Under the pieces are notes generated by a model. The model had not been told where the DNA came from, made no database searches, and saw only the letters and a list, made by a program, of their open reading frames with translations. Shown here in pieces: positions 23,930 through 36,894 of a stretch of 64,000 nt of DNA; position 1 is the first letter of the stretch; the number at the start of each line of letters is the position of its first letter. The stretch lies in the NCBI RefSeq assembly GCF_036588685.1, contig NC_086379.1:77717727-77781726 (forward strand), read 5' to 3'. Both the position numbers and the translations under genes were made by a program. Source of the DNA: Mytilus trossulus. Its lineage: Eukaryota; Mollusca; Bivalvia; Mytilida; Mytilidae.

Positions 23930-25980
23930 TCGTTTGAATTGTTTTACATTTTTGATTTCGGAGTCTTTACAGCTGACTATGCGGTATGGGCTTAGCTCAT
24001 TGTTGATTTCTGTGGTATTTGGTCTCTTGTGAAGGCAATCATACCGCAACTTTTTGTTTTCATGATAGACAGCAACCAACGGCAACCAATGAATAACAGG
24101 AACCAGATACGCGGGATAGGTATATACAAAAAACGTGGGGGTTAAAAAATTTGTGGGCGCTTTACTCTTCCCATAACTTTTGTATACGGTTTGTCTTTTG
24201 ATCGATGACAGTTTTTTAGCCAGAGCGTTAACAGTCGATTTATGAGTTTCTTGTGGAAAATTCGGCTTTTGAGTTATGATAGGCATATGGAAAATGTGGC
24301 GAGGTTTATATGCCTTATTTCAAGCTTTAATCACCGATTTAAGAAGACTTCCTGGCTATGAAAACAATACATGAACGTTGCAAAGACTTAATGTGCTCAA
24401 TATGCAAAAGACACGAAATGATTTCTGTGCGCACGCGCATGGGTGGCTATAAAGTTGAAACAAGCTTGTTGTTCATGTGTTTCAGAGAACAGTTTGAGAA
24501 TAATCATGCCATGTTTTATTACTGAACTGTGTGGTCGTTTTATAGAACGGACATGATTTGATGCGGACGGACGGACAATCTGAATAGTATAGGTCTTCCG
24601 CCCATATATATATATACATAGAATACTATGTAAAAATAAGAAGATTTGGTATGATTGCCAAAAAGACAACTCGCCGCTAGAGACCAAATGTCATAGAAAT
24701 GACCAACTATATGTCATTCTACGACCTTCAACAAAGTTCAAACCCTTTACCGCATGTAGCACTTTGAATTTGGGCCCTAAATGAAAAATGTGAAGCATAG
24801 ATACTGAATCTAGTTTTACACTCTGTGTTTCGATGCAATTGTTGCCAGAGATCGAAATATGGAGTTATACATATTATATGGTTACTGTATCACACGAGTA
24901 GCAGGCTTGTAAACCACTCAGTATACCTGCAGAACCGAAGCTCTCGCGTCCTAATGATTATTTTGGACAATTTAGTACGCACATATCAGAAAACATAATA
25001 AAGATTTACGGTTCCACAGCTTATAATAAACATGGTGTTTAGGTTTTGAAAAAATAGTAAGGAAGTCAGCTGATGCTTTATTAGGTTGTCAAAGAAACTA
25101 TGCAGAGATATCTTAAATTCACAAGCTGTTTGCTACAATTCTGTTTTTATTTTAGATTTCAGTTTAAAATATATACACACAAGAACACACCTTTTTTGGT
25201 ATAAAATGTCACATACTTTCATACGTTTTATTGTTTCTATGAGCAGTATGACTCAAATAAATCTTAACTTAACTACAAAGTTGCAAATGACCTTTTTTAA
25301 TGGTATATATATATTTTTAAGGAAACGTGCAAGTTTATTATTTCTAAAACACATTTTAAGACAGACACAAATATAAAACTTCATTATCTAATTGCCAAAA
25401 TACTTGTGTGAAAAAACTAAAAGTTAAACTTATCAAAACTTCAAAGAAATTACGAAAATTATTATCTTCCGCATGATTAAGGTAAAAAAAAAGAATCATT
25501 GCATTTTGAAAATAGTATAAACATAGTAACGTCGGTGCTTAACTGGTAGGCGAGTAACATGGGAGCCAAGTTTACATTTTTAATGCACCTACCATACGGC
25601 TAAATTATAAATCAATGGAAAGCTAACATGGCTAAGAATGTATGGTCGACTTAATGAATAGAAACTTGATCTATTATTTGGTTTTTTAATGGATCAGCAT
25701 TGTTTGAAATTTCTTATGTAATAAACGTGTAATGTATAATGTGCAACGAAATTAAACCCACTGTAAACTGTTTATAACCTTTATTTGGCAGCTTTACAGT
25801 AGTTTTTTTATAGATAGATATATATCATAACTAGATTAACAAGGAAGAATTACTATGCATACGATCTATTTATAGTGCTTTGTCAATGATAAATATATGA
25901 GATAAGAATTGTAAGTACACAGATTATCATTTCAACTATTTTAACAAATGTAAATAGCGGTTTTCAAATGTGTTTCATTT
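23930..25980. repeat. Family D copies and AT-rich sequence; no gene
   Basis: Family D fragments lie at 23930-24060 (plus) and 24640-24740 (minus). The remainder is unique AT-rich sequence. The 121- and 96-codon ORFs have no domain signature, no splice context and biased composition. Confidence 0.5.
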
Positions 25981-25985
25981 AGTTG

Positions 25986-26097
25986 GTGTCCTATATTGTT
26001 GTCGGAAATATAAGAGGGTGAATGGAAGAGTCTAATCAAAATAGAATTATTTTCTCTCGCCAGACCCTCTTATATTTCCGACAACAAAATAGGACAC
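25986..26097. repeat. Short inverted repeat, 34-bp arms (33/34 matches)
   Basis: Arms 25986-26019 and 26064-26097 (GTGTCCTATATTGTTGTCGG versus its complement) surround a 44-base spacer. Could be a solo MITE-like element or a transcribed hairpin. No clear target-site duplication. Confidence 0.75.
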
Positions 26098-26785
26098 AAC
26101 AAAATAACAAAAAGAAAGTTGAATTTCAAATTTTCACATGGAATAACCGGACTCTTTGTTTTCAGAATATTTAGATCTTCCCCTTATGAACTTTCCATAA
26201 CATATTGTAAGTTGTCATAACAAATTCCATATGTATATTGAATAATTCGCGAATAAACTTTTTTTTTTTATTCCTGGTTTCAGTGTAACGTACGATGTAT
26301 AGGACATTATATTTTATGAGTTCAGGCGTTCAGGTGTATGTCAATGTAAACTGTTACTGGTGAGTGTCCATAAGCTCGGTTTTATAATTGAAACTGGTGA
26401 GTGACCATTGGTTTTGTTTTATAAACTGTAATGTCGACAGTCCTAGCTTGAAAGATGATAATGAAGTTTTATAGAAAGAGACCTAGTATTCCTTGTCATA
26501 ACTGAATTTATATTTATAAGCCTACTTACAGAACAATATTTAGAGCTTGTGACCGAACTATAAGATCTGGTTAACATTCATGCAATTGATAAACATATCA
26601 CATTTAAATCTTGGTGAAATTTTAACTTTGGATAACCAAAAATTGCTTCTGAAATGCGGAAACGAGAAACTGACTTTAAAGAAATATGATAAATATCAAG
26701 AAGACTTGTCCTTTTTTGTAGATTTCGATAGTCAGTTTCAAACGGGAAACTAATTAAATGAATTTCGACAAACGAGACGACTTTC

Positions 26786-28225
26786 TGTTCCCTAGTTTTC
26801 CTTTTTAGACTGTGGTGTTCCCTTCGTCCCGCCTTACTGTTCCCTAGTTTTCCTTTTTATACTGTGGTGTTCCCTTCGTCCCGCCTTACTGTTCCCTAGT
26901 TTTCCTTTTTAGACTGTGGTGTTCCCTTCGTCCCGCCTTACTGTTCCCTAGTTTTCCTTTTTAGACGGTGGTGTTCTTTCGTCCCGCCTTACTGTTCCCT
27001 AGTTTTCCTTTTTAGACTGTGGTGTTCCCTTCGTCCCGCCTTACTGTTCCCTAGTTTTCCTTCTTAGACGGTGGTGTTCTTTCGTCCCGCCTTACTGTTC
27101 CCTAGTTTTCCTTTTTAGACTGTGGTGTTCCCTTCGTCCCGCCTTACTGTTCCCTAGTTTTCCTTCTTAGACGGTGGTGTTCTTTCGTCCCGCCTTACTG
27201 TTCCCTAGTTTTCCTTTTTAGACTGTGGTGTTCCCTTCGTCCCGCCTTACTGTTCCCTAGTTTTCCTTTTTAGACGGTGGTGTTCTTTCGTCCCGCCTTA
27301 CTGTTCCCTAGTTTTCCTTTTTAGACGGTGGTGTTCTTTCGTCCCGCCTTACTGTTCCCTAGTTTTCCTTTTTAGACTGTGGTGTTCCCTTTGTCCCGCC
27401 TTACTGTTCCCTAGTTTTCCTTTTTAGACGGTGGTGTTCTTTCGTCCCGCCTTACTGTTCCCTAGTTTTCCTTTTTAGACTGTGGTGTTCCCTTCGTCCC
27501 GCCTTACTGTTCCCTAGTTTTCCTTTTTAGACGGTGGTGTTCTTTCGTCCCGCCTTACTGTTCCCTAGTTTTCCTTTTTAGACTGTGGTGTTCCCTTTGT
27601 CCCGCCTTACTGTTCCCTAGTTTTCCTTTTTAGACGGTGGTGTTCTTTCGTCCCGCCTTACTGTTCCCTAGTTTTCCTTTTTAGACGGTGGTGTTCTTTC
27701 GTCCCGCCTTACTGTTCCCTAGTTTTCCTTTTTAGACGGTGGTGTTCTTTCGTCCCGCCTTACTGTTCCCTAGTTTTCCTTTTTAGACGGTGGTGTTCTT
27801 TCGTCCCGCCTTACTGTTCCCTAGTTTTCCTTTTTAGACGGTGGTGTTCCCTTCGTCCCGCCTTACTGTTCCCTAGTTTTCCTTTTTAGACGGTGGTGTT
27901 CTTTCGTCCCGCCTTACTGTTCCCTAGTTTTCCTTTTTAGACGGTGGTGTTCTTTCGTCCCGCCTTACTGTTCCCTAGTTTTCCTTTTTAGACTGTGGTG
28001 TTCCCTTCGTCCCGCCTTACTGTTCCCTAGTTTTCCTTTTTAGACGGTGGTGTTCTTTCGTCCCGCCTTACTGTTCCCTAGTTTTCCTTTTTAGACGGTG
28101 GTGTTCTTTCGTCCCGCCTTACTGTTCCCTAGTTTTCCTTTTTAGACGGTGGTGTTCTTTCGTCCCGCCTTACTGTTCCCTAGTTTTCCTTTTTAGACGG
28201 TGGTGTTCTTTCGTCCCGCCTTACC
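26786..28225. repeat. Minisatellite, about 28 units of 51/52 bp
   Basis: The unit contains TGTTCCCTAGTTTTCCTTTT, then TAGAC(T/G)GTGGTG, then TTCGTCCCGCCTTAC. Two main types alternate irregularly: GACTGTGG with 'ttcccttcg' (52 bp) and GACGGTGG with 'ttctttcg' (51 bp). Units are nearly identical apart from these sites, so the array is young. It ends about 570 bases before the J-protein start codon. Confidence 0.95.
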
Positions 28226-28793
28226 GTTCGCACTATGGTCGTATCTGTAACAGATTTCGTTCGTTTCCACAAGTTTTTATTTTTCTTCGATTTCGATCAG
28301 TGAACTTGACTTGCAAATGGTGTAAGCAACTAAAAACAGGACAAATCTTTACAACATTCTTTTGTAGATGCAAAGATTTTGTTTGGATGTTTGACTGCAC
28401 CTGTTGTTTGGTTTGGTTTGTTTTTATTTATTTGGAAAATTCGATAGCAGATCCTTTTTATTATAAAAAATTCTTTCACAAATATAGATTCGCATACGCC
28501 ACCTTGAAAACGAATAAGCACTGTTAAAGTCAATGTTCTGTTGGAATTGTGACTGTTAAAGTCGAGTTTGTGAGTCCATCGAACCCCCCTTTGGAAATTC
28601 CTGGCTACGGGCCTGATTCGAGACGGTTAAGAGCTTGTTTTATATGTTGTAGACAGTAGACACATGTCTTTTGCCTTCCAAATTTCTTTGTAACGTTGGT
28701 TACTATGTCTCATTGACCAATAAAAACAAACGTTTGCTTTTTTATTATATGCAATTTTCATTATTTTAGTGGCACATCTAGAAATTTTCCATA

Positions 28794-31700
28794 ATGACAC
28801 AAAATGAAGATAACGACAATAGCCATGAAAGCAATATTGGATATTATACCAAAGAGCAACAAGTACTGGTGGACAGGTAAAGTGAATTGTTTAATTTAAT
28901 GCAGCGAGATGTAGGTTTCACAGAAATTGGTCCGTGTATATTTGCGTTCAATCGGTTTTCGTTTTGAAATGTGTTAATGTGAAAGTGTTTTCGTTTTTCA
29001 TTTTTGATTTTTCGAAAACCAAAACGGAAAACGGAAGTGTTGATAGCCACGAAAACAATGCAACAACAAGTACTCGTGGACAGGTAAAGTGAATTGTTTT
29101 TGATGATATTATTTGTAGGTTTCACTGACAGAGATTGGTCCGTGTATATTTAGCTAAACTAGAAGTGAAAAACAAAAACAAATACTTAAACATAGTAAAA
29201 CACTTTCTTTTTTCCTTAATTTGATATCTGAATTCAAGTGATATTGGTAACCTCACTAAAGATATACATAGGCATAGTATTTACACGTCTTCAACATATG
29301 AATGAAACCAACATCATGTGTGATCGACGTTTCTCTGCCATCTCCGACTTTGATAAGTTTTGAATGGAAATAAACTCATAATAGATACCAGGTTTAAATT
29401 TTGTAATTACGCCAGACGCGCGTTTTCGTCTACAAAAGACTCATCAGTGACGCTCGAATCCAAAAAAAAATAAAAAAGACCGAATCGAAAAAAGTTGTAT
29501 TAAAAGGTCAAATCAAGAGCATTGAGGACCAGAATTCCTCAAAGTATGCCAAATACATCTAAGCCAGTAATCTATTCCTGAGGTAGAAAAGCCTTAGTAA
29601 TATCAAAAATTCAAAAGTTTTGTAAACAATTAATTTAGAAATAAGACCATATCAATGATAATGTATGTCAGCGCATAACTACTGGACTGGTGATACACTC
29701 GGGGAATTAAAACTACACCAGCAGTGGCACCAAACCAGACTCAGTGGTTGTAAATGAACTCATCATAGATACCAGGATTAAATTTTGTAATTACGCCATA
29801 TGCGCTTTTCATCTACAAAAGACTCACCAGTGACGCTTAATTCCAAAAAAGTTAAAAAGGCCGAATCCAAAAAAGTTAAAAGAACAGACAGAAGTTTTTT
29901 TATACCATGAAAATAAGTTTTGTTAGTAATTTGCTCTGTTATCATCTACCACAAGAGATACTCTCAATTAATCAGTATGTTATCTCAAAAATTATCAGTT
30001 TTTCTTTCAATTTGAGTGTGAATAAATGTTGAATCTCAATTTGACATAATACATAAAATTGGAAATAGTTTTTTTGAATCGTTTTAATAGGACATTAGCC
30101 TATCAAGAATGTATGTATTACGACATCCTTGAAGTTCCGAGACGGTCACCTATAGAAGTTATATCAAAGTCGTACAGGAGGCTGTCTTTACAACTACATC
30201 CTGATAAAAACAAAGCACCAAGAGCAGAGGAAGCATGCAAAGGTACCAGATGTCTAAGTCAGATGATCTATTTAATGTATATGTACCAGCTTTTCTATAA
30301 AAGCATGCAAAACAAAACTTTGTCCGACTTGCTTGCTATGTTTGCTTGGATGTTGGCAATAGGTAGGCGTAATTTCAGTCTGTTTGATATATGCTGGGAT
30401 TTGATTGGAAAATAAAAATTGACATACAATGTGAAACCTACCTTGAAATGAAGTTTATATTTATTGTCCAATCAAAGTCCAGTATATAGTAAACAGACTA
30501 CTTACCTGCTGTTTCCAAACATTCAAACAAACATAGCAAACAATGCGACTCTGCTGCTTAATGTTATGTTGAATATATTTTCCAGTATTTAAAACTACCA
30601 TGTACTAATTTGAGGCGAAAAAAACAGAAAAATGCTGTCTCTTCTATTAAGTACGTTGAAATTGTGTGTCATGGATTGATAAACGTCTCCTTTATTTGCC
30701 ATCCGAAATATATTTTATAAGATGCATTCGTTAAGGAAAGTAATATCAGAATCTGAAGCAGAGCATTCTTCTATTCGAATATAGTATAAGCATTTTATAC
30801 ATCATAAGCATGTAATGATTATTTATTTAAGTGATAAACAACGCTTATGACAAACTGAGTGACACAGAGGGTAAACATCTATATGACACAGTAGAGCTAC
30901 CCAAAATTGAAGAACTCTTGAGACAAAGGAACAGGTCTCATAGTTATCCAGGTAAAATTATCTCGTAATCAAAATTGTAAGTAAGGGAGAATGGGGCTAG
31001 TGGACAAGTTAAGCGTATGAACACACGTTCCAGCTTTCTTGGACATAGATAATATTTTCCACCTGCGTTCTAATAAGTTCAGTGTAGACCTTTCTTCATA
31101 TTTGTAGACATTTTTTTTCATTTCCTATCACGCGCTTGTTAAAGATCATTTTTACTTTTATCCATTTTTTTTAGCAATTCCTTAGAAGTTAATCGTAAGC
31201 CCGGCTATGTTATCCACAAACACTGCAATAGGGTTTTGTACATTCATATTGCTATATTGGCTCGCTACCGCTCAGAAAAAGGACAGGCGTTTTTTTTTTT
31301 ACAGTAACACCTACCTATACGACAGGGATCGGTGTAAACAGGTCAGAGTCCTTCTATTAATAATGCTGGACTCCGAATGTAGCGATAAGAGATAACAACA
31401 GGTACTTGTAAAAAATAAATGATAAATCAACATTTGTTTTGGTACTGGATATTTAACACTTTTGGACTCGAACGAATCTGGATAGGGCTTTTCAAAAGAA
31501 AACAATAATCCGCTACGCGCGTTATTCAGTGTGCACCAAATTTTTTATGTTATTTCTTCATAGACAGAAAAAATATTACAGTCATTCCTTAATGCCCGCG
31601 TCACACTGTCCCGATTTTTACGCTGATGACAACACGATTATGAAAATTTTCAAAATCGGGACTTATCGCATCCAGATCGGGCTATTCGTAGTGCCATCTT

Positions 31701-34700
31701 TAACACCGTAGAACCATCGTCCACTTTTTCTAGCCTTCGGGGACAACTTCGTAAAGGGTTCTAATTTTTTTAACATGTTAAAAAATCCCCGAAGGTGCGT
31801 CCGATGTTGAGGGTTCGTATTGAGTTCGTATCACCATCCTCAGCACCGTAATGTCACCGGGAATGTATCTTTGAACATCGTATTGCATTCGTGTTTCCAT
31901 CTTTTCCATCGGACAGTTTTTACATTACGATGTCTACACGAATGAATGACGAAGCTATCCGAAGGTCTAACGATGGCAACACGACTTCGTGAAGACCTCG
32001 TTATCCCGTCGTGTTTCCGTCGAATAAAAGTACGAAGGCGACAGATGGAACTACGACGGCAATAAATCAAGCTGAATGTAAGTTAATTTTCGCGCTAAAA
32101 CACATTTAAAGTGCCATGCGCGATATGCTCTGGTCAGTCTAATACGACAGTTAAGAAAGACGTTCACAAAACATGGAGCTCATATCATATAATTCTATGA
32201 GAACAAGAAAGGCTACAGCGTTGTTTCTATTAATTCAAATGGAACAAGAAGAGCAGCTATTAAAGGCTCAGGATTAACTTTTACAAGTAAAATAAAAACA
32301 AATTGTCAATTTTTCATATCAAGTAATATATAATGAAAATCATAAACGCGCCTCGTACACCAACACTTCAGGTACACGTATATAGGAAAACCAACCTTTT
32401 CTTCAATATTTTGATTTTTTTGTGTATCGTCTGAGTTGTTGTCACACGAATGTTTACTCCATAACCATTTTGTTTTCTATATGTCATATTTTGCCGCATT
32501 TGCTGCTTTCCCCATATCATTCCTTTTGTCTATATAATTACGATATTCTCCTGGAAAGAGCTCTGTTTGAATAAAAGGGATCAACGAACCCATTATCTTA
32601 CCTTTAAGATAGATCAGTAAACATGGGCATATATGCATATGGGTGATTATTCAGACTAGTGCATACATATTACAGTTCAAACAAGGCAATGCCGAGCGTG
32701 GCATCCCCTCGTATGTAACATATTGGGAACAAATATGGACACTATATTTGTATATGACATATGCAGAAAATGGTAAATTGAATATGCATATTTGATACAT
32801 AAACTATTTTTTTAGAAATCAACCAAAACATTCAGTAACTGGATATACCTTTAATATTGTCTTTAGAGCCAGCAGGTAAAAAAAATGAGCCACCAACTTT
32901 TTGTGTATCATGCTATTTCAAGGAGGCAAAAACAAGTTCATCTGCATGACCTTGACCTTTGGCCTCGAACGTAAAAAAATGTCAGATCATTACAAGGAGA
33001 ACAATATACCAAATGTGGTTAAAATCTTTATGTGATATTGCCTTGTATTACGACTGCCACTGTGACCTTGACCTTTGAACTTAAAAGTCAATAGCGCTTA
33101 AGATATTCTTAACGAGTAACACCATATCAAGTTTTGAGCATTTTTGGTTCTAGAGTGTCCATAACAATTTTAAATGGATCGTAAGCTGTACACGACGTCT
33201 TTTAGACATCGTATTGCCATCGCACAATCATCTTTATCCATCGTAAAGCCTTCGTAATCCATCGCATATCCTTCGTAATCCATAGTGTAGGCTTCGGCTG
33301 AGAAATGAAGCTTAAAAACCTGTCTTCGGTTAACGTTCGTATGTCCATCTTTTGCTATCATATATAATTCGGCATCATCGTATAGACTTCGTTATTCATC
33401 GTACTTGCTTCGGTTACTTTTTGGTATTTTAACGAGATCGGGACCAACTACATACGAACTTACAATTTTCGCATTCGGGTGTCAATCGTATATAAAAATC
33501 GGGACAGTGTGACGCATTAAATAAATATCATTTTCTCTTCAGCGGAAGAAGACCAAAATGCAAAAAATCAGACATATTGTGATCATCAACAAGCATTTGT
33601 CCGACGTAAAACTTTTTTTGAAAGGATGGACGAAGATTTTGTATGTATCATTTTGCATATTTACGAACTTAATGATATACCGTTATGTTTCAGTATTTTC
33701 GCTTTCGTTTTGTCAATGAAATAATTCTCTTTTCATAAAAGCAAAATCGCATAAATTGACTCGAAAGTTTGAATTTCTCAATTCAAATCAACAATTAAAA
33801 AAAGAAAACAAAAGTTACAAAGTGCAAATGCTCCATTTTGAAAACCGTACCTTGACCTTTAATGGTTCACTTTTATAAATTGTGACTTGGATGGAGAGTT
33901 GTATCATTGGAACTCATGCCACATCTTCCTATATCTATTTATGTTAATGTATTTGGAAAATCAAACATATCTGTAATCAATTATTTCTTGGTAGCTATAT
34001 ATCCAGTTGATATCTAAATACATATCCTGTGATAAATTATCCGACGAATTTATGGTAAAATGCAGAAACGACACAAACCGTCGGACACTTATGTGGCACC
34101 TCAAACTATTTGTAAGGTTTGCAGGATATTATGAAAATAAGGCGGCAAATGTATTATGATTTCTAAAAAGACAGGAAAAAAACGAAGCAGTGTACATATG
34201 AGAAGTTATCAAAGGAATACAATCTAATAAAGATATAGATATCATATCGTTATACTCGAATGAGTACGAGAGTTCCAAAAGATTTCATATTTAATCAGAT
34301 TGCTTTAGAACACAAACTTAAAAAGTGAATCCACAAAAATACTGAACTTGGGGGAAAATTCAAAACGGAATTTTCCTAATAAAATGGCAAAATCAAAGGA
34401 TAAAACATATCAAACGAATGGACAATAACTGTCATATTCCTGACTTGGTACACGCATTTTCAAACGTAGAAAATGGTGAATTAAACCTGGTTTTACAGCG
34501 ATAAACATTTCACTTGTACGACAGTCGCGTCAAAAGTATAACTGTCTTTCACTGTCTTTTATTTCCAGGTCAAATTTTTATTGTTGGTTGGTGTACCTAT
34601 ACTTATTCTGTTGTTGTATCCAGTCGTCAGCTATCTGTTTTCATCTAACGAGATTTTCATGCTGCGCAGATCAGGGTATTTTTTTTAAATTATTTTGTAA

Positions 34701-35732
34701 TGATTGACCACACCGTTACGACACTGATGATATTATACCATCGACATATATGACGTATAACTAATACAAAGTAAATGAAGGCAACAGTAGTATACCCTAT
34801 TCAAAAGTCATAAATCGATTGAGAGAAAATAAATTGGGGTCGCAAACTAAAACCAAGAAGTTTATATGACCTCCTTGCTAAAACCGAATGCAACACACCA
34901 ACTATAAGACGAAAACAACGAAACAACAGAAATACTGAAGTGCAACAAAAAAAATCGCCAATGCAACACACGTACAGACGAACTATTAGATATTTTAAAC
35001 AACAGCAATATTCCTAACTTAGTACAGGACATTTTAAGTAAAGCATACCGAAGCCTAGGAGCAAGTATATAATTATCAAATAAGACATGGTTAAAACATA
35101 AGAAATGAACTAGCATAAGCATTTGTGTCCTGTCTGGGGAATTTTGAAGGGAATTTCAAAATACAGGGGGAATATACAAAAGGAATATTCAATTCTCATA
35201 AGTCGATTACAGGCTGAAAACGCCAGGCAAAAAACGAAATTTCACAAAAAAAAACCCAAACATTGGTATATATTGATGTACTCGAACCCCGTCAAAACAA
35301 CCTGGTTGAACTCTGGTACTCCTATACTGGGTAAGCATGATCCTGCTGTATGTTTCCTTTTTATTTGACCGATAGATACTTTTAAGATAGATCTATTTTG
35401 TATTTCAAAGTTATCATCTGGAGAAAGGGAAGAGTATACTAGTATACCTTCTTTAATTACTAGCTATTAAAATCTTTGTAAATGTATGCCTCTCATTTTG
35501 ATAAACACCGAAAGCTACATTCTTTGAAGTCTATTCAAATTGTTAATATAGCATGAACCCTATCCGCCTTTGCTCATTTTTCAGAGTATACACAGAACAA
35601 CGTTTCACTAGTGTGAGAAGAATTCCTTACTATGTAAAGAAAGGCTATCAACCAAGTAATCTACAAGCGTACCATGATTTGGAGAACAATGTAGAATTGA
35701 AATATTATAGAAAAAAGAATCCGTATTCATAA
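28794..35732 (+). CDS. Compact DNAJB12/DNAJB14-like membrane J-domain protein
   Basis: Hsp40 co-chaperone that should recruit Hsp70 at the ER membrane (family knowledge). Exons 28794-28876, 30091-30242, 30832-30951, 33543-33640, 34569-34675 and 35585-35732 join in phase to 235 residues. The N-terminal YTKEQ...VDR followed by YYDILEVPR matches the start of the DNAJB12/14 group. The J domain is about 37-97 with HPD at 64-66 and HPDKNKAPRAEEACKVINNAY. One membrane segment lies at 152-175 (FLLLVGVPILILLLYPVVSY). The C-terminal 60 residues, with RFTSVRRIPYYVKKGY, look like a reduced DUF1977. At 235 residues it is much shorter than the about 375 of vertebrate DNAJB12; the Gly/Ser-rich linker is missing. 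The exon 5 donor is taken as GG|GTATTT by phase. An acceptor at about 28769 suggests an upstream UTR exon. Confidence 0.9.
29042..29153 (+). pseudogene. Partial duplicate of J-protein exon 1 and its donor
   Basis: Repeats 'atagccacgaaaacaa', then CAACAAGTACT(C)GTGGACAG with the donor GTAAAGTGAATTG and the downstream GATTGGTCCGTGTATATTT of exon 1 (28818-28947). The part encoding YYTKEQ is deleted, so it cannot replace the live exon. Confidence 0.8.
29375..29880 (-). repeat. Interspersed repeat family B, reverse copy plus partial second copy
   Basis: Starts AAACTCATAATAGATACCAG and repeats the same terminus near 29760 (CTCATCATAGATACCAGG). Inner AAAGACTCATCAGTGACGC is present. Lies in J-protein intron 1. 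Confidence 0.75.
31589..33520. mobile_element. TTAA-flanked DNA transposon, about 1.92 kb, in J-protein intron 3
   Basis: Bounded by TTAA at 31589-31592 and 33517-33520. Terminal inverted repeats share CGTCACACTGTCCCGAT followed by TTTTA. Sub-terminal regions are full of short 'ttcgtaatccatcg'-like repeats. No transposase is seen; a short ATG frame at 32173 (MELISYNSMRTRKATALF...) may be a remnant. TTAA suggests piggyBac-type insertion, but a 3-bp TAA/TTA duplication (PIF/Harbinger) fits equally well. An older repeat with 'tgaccttgacctttg' lies inside at about 32870-33120. Confidence 0.75.
34330..34560 (+). repeat. Interspersed repeat family G, second copy
   Basis: Matches 7390-7700 (CAATAACTGTCATATTCCTG, GAATTAAACCTGGTTTTACA). 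It ends directly at the acceptor of J-protein exon 5. Confidence 0.65.
34765..34990 (+). repeat. Interspersed repeat family F, second copy
   Basis: Matches 13465-13680 (GGCAACAGTAGTATACCC, AAATCGATTGAGAGAAAATA). The overlapping 86-codon minus ORF is a by-product. Lies in J-protein intron 5. Confidence 0.6.
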
Positions 35733-35739
35733 TAATTAT

Positions 35740-36265
35740 TGTTGTAATACAATAATTAATAACTATTCTGACAAATACATATGAGGTAAAAGGAAACAGG
35801 CATAAATTATCCAGACATAGAATCAACAGATTTTTTTCTAGTCAATTTGAAATAAGAAAATTGCCCATTTTAAAAAAAATATAAAGATATTTGCGATCCT
35901 GTTAATTTGAATGCTTGTTGTGCAATGTATGAACTTGATCATGCTATCTCTCTCTCATTCTTTCTCCATTATGTTTTATTTCTTCCACGAACGTATTGTT
36001 TCTATTGGTTATCTTTGTGATGGTTTTGACTGTACGAACCAGGATCAAGATAAAAAAAAAAGGTGGTACGGAGAGATATTTCATATCTCACATGTGAAAC
36101 TAGTAATAGGACTAGGGTAATGATAAACAGTTACATCATGCACTTATGTTCGCAGTACAACGAAAATTTTAGCAATTAAAAGACAAGTACATGAAACACT
36201 TCTGTCTGCTTTAAGGATAGTTTAAACAGCTGACATATTATTTTTCAAATTGACGACATAATCTA
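35740..36265. other. 3' flank of the J-protein gene
   Basis: No further coding exon seen after the TAA at 35730-35732. No clean AATAAA follows closely; AT-rich variants are present. The 69-codon ORF at 35911 is not supported. Confidence 0.4.
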
Positions 36266-36269
36266 TAGA

Positions 36270-36760
36270 TATAAGATATGGTATGAGTGCAAATGAGACA
36301 ACTCACAATCCAAGTCATGATATGTAAAAGTAAACCATTCAAGGTCAAAGTACGGTCTTCAACACGAAGCCTTGACTCGTACCGAACAGCTTTAAAGAGT
36401 CCCAAAATGACTAGTGTAAAACATTCAAACGGTAAACGAACGGTCTAATCTATATAAAAACGAGAAACTAGAAACAATTATAAATCACATAAACAAACGA
36501 ATACCACTGAACATCAGGTTGCTGTCTTGGGAACAGTGACTGGGGACAAGTGCAAACAATTGCAGCGGGTTTAAACGTTTTAATGGTACCAACTTTCAAT
36601 TTTACCTGAAACAATAGTGTAACATCACAACATAGAAAGACACACTATAAAATATCAATTGAAATGGCTCGACTCAATAGACATATCAACACAAACAAAT
36701 GAACTTACAATGAACGAATTAATCTGATCTTTTGTAGAAAGTGCCAATTCATTAATAGCA
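36270..36760 (+). repeat. Interspersed repeat, family D relative
   Basis: Contains CAAATGAGACAACTCACAA, ACGGTCTTCAACACGAAG, 'cttgggaacagtgactggggacaagtgcaaac' and an end shared with 3130-3400. Confidence 0.6.
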
Positions 36761-36894
36761 GTTCTTGATTGGAAAGAAGAAGGTCATAGTGTCGTAGCCA
36801 TTTGTAAACATCCATTGTGTTTGGTTGCTGTTGTTTCAAATGCATAACTATAAACTCTCTTGGTCGTTACGTCAATATGATATGAATTACAAGA

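Noticed and set aside
26786-28225. CRISPR-like or coding reading of the 51-bp repeat array
   Set aside because: Units have no spacers and are contiguous; the 52-bp units break the frame, and the context is eukaryotic.
30059-30415. 118-codon ORF as the J-protein itself
   Set aside because: The J domain is completed by the exon at 30832 after the donor at 30243; the ORF reads into intron.
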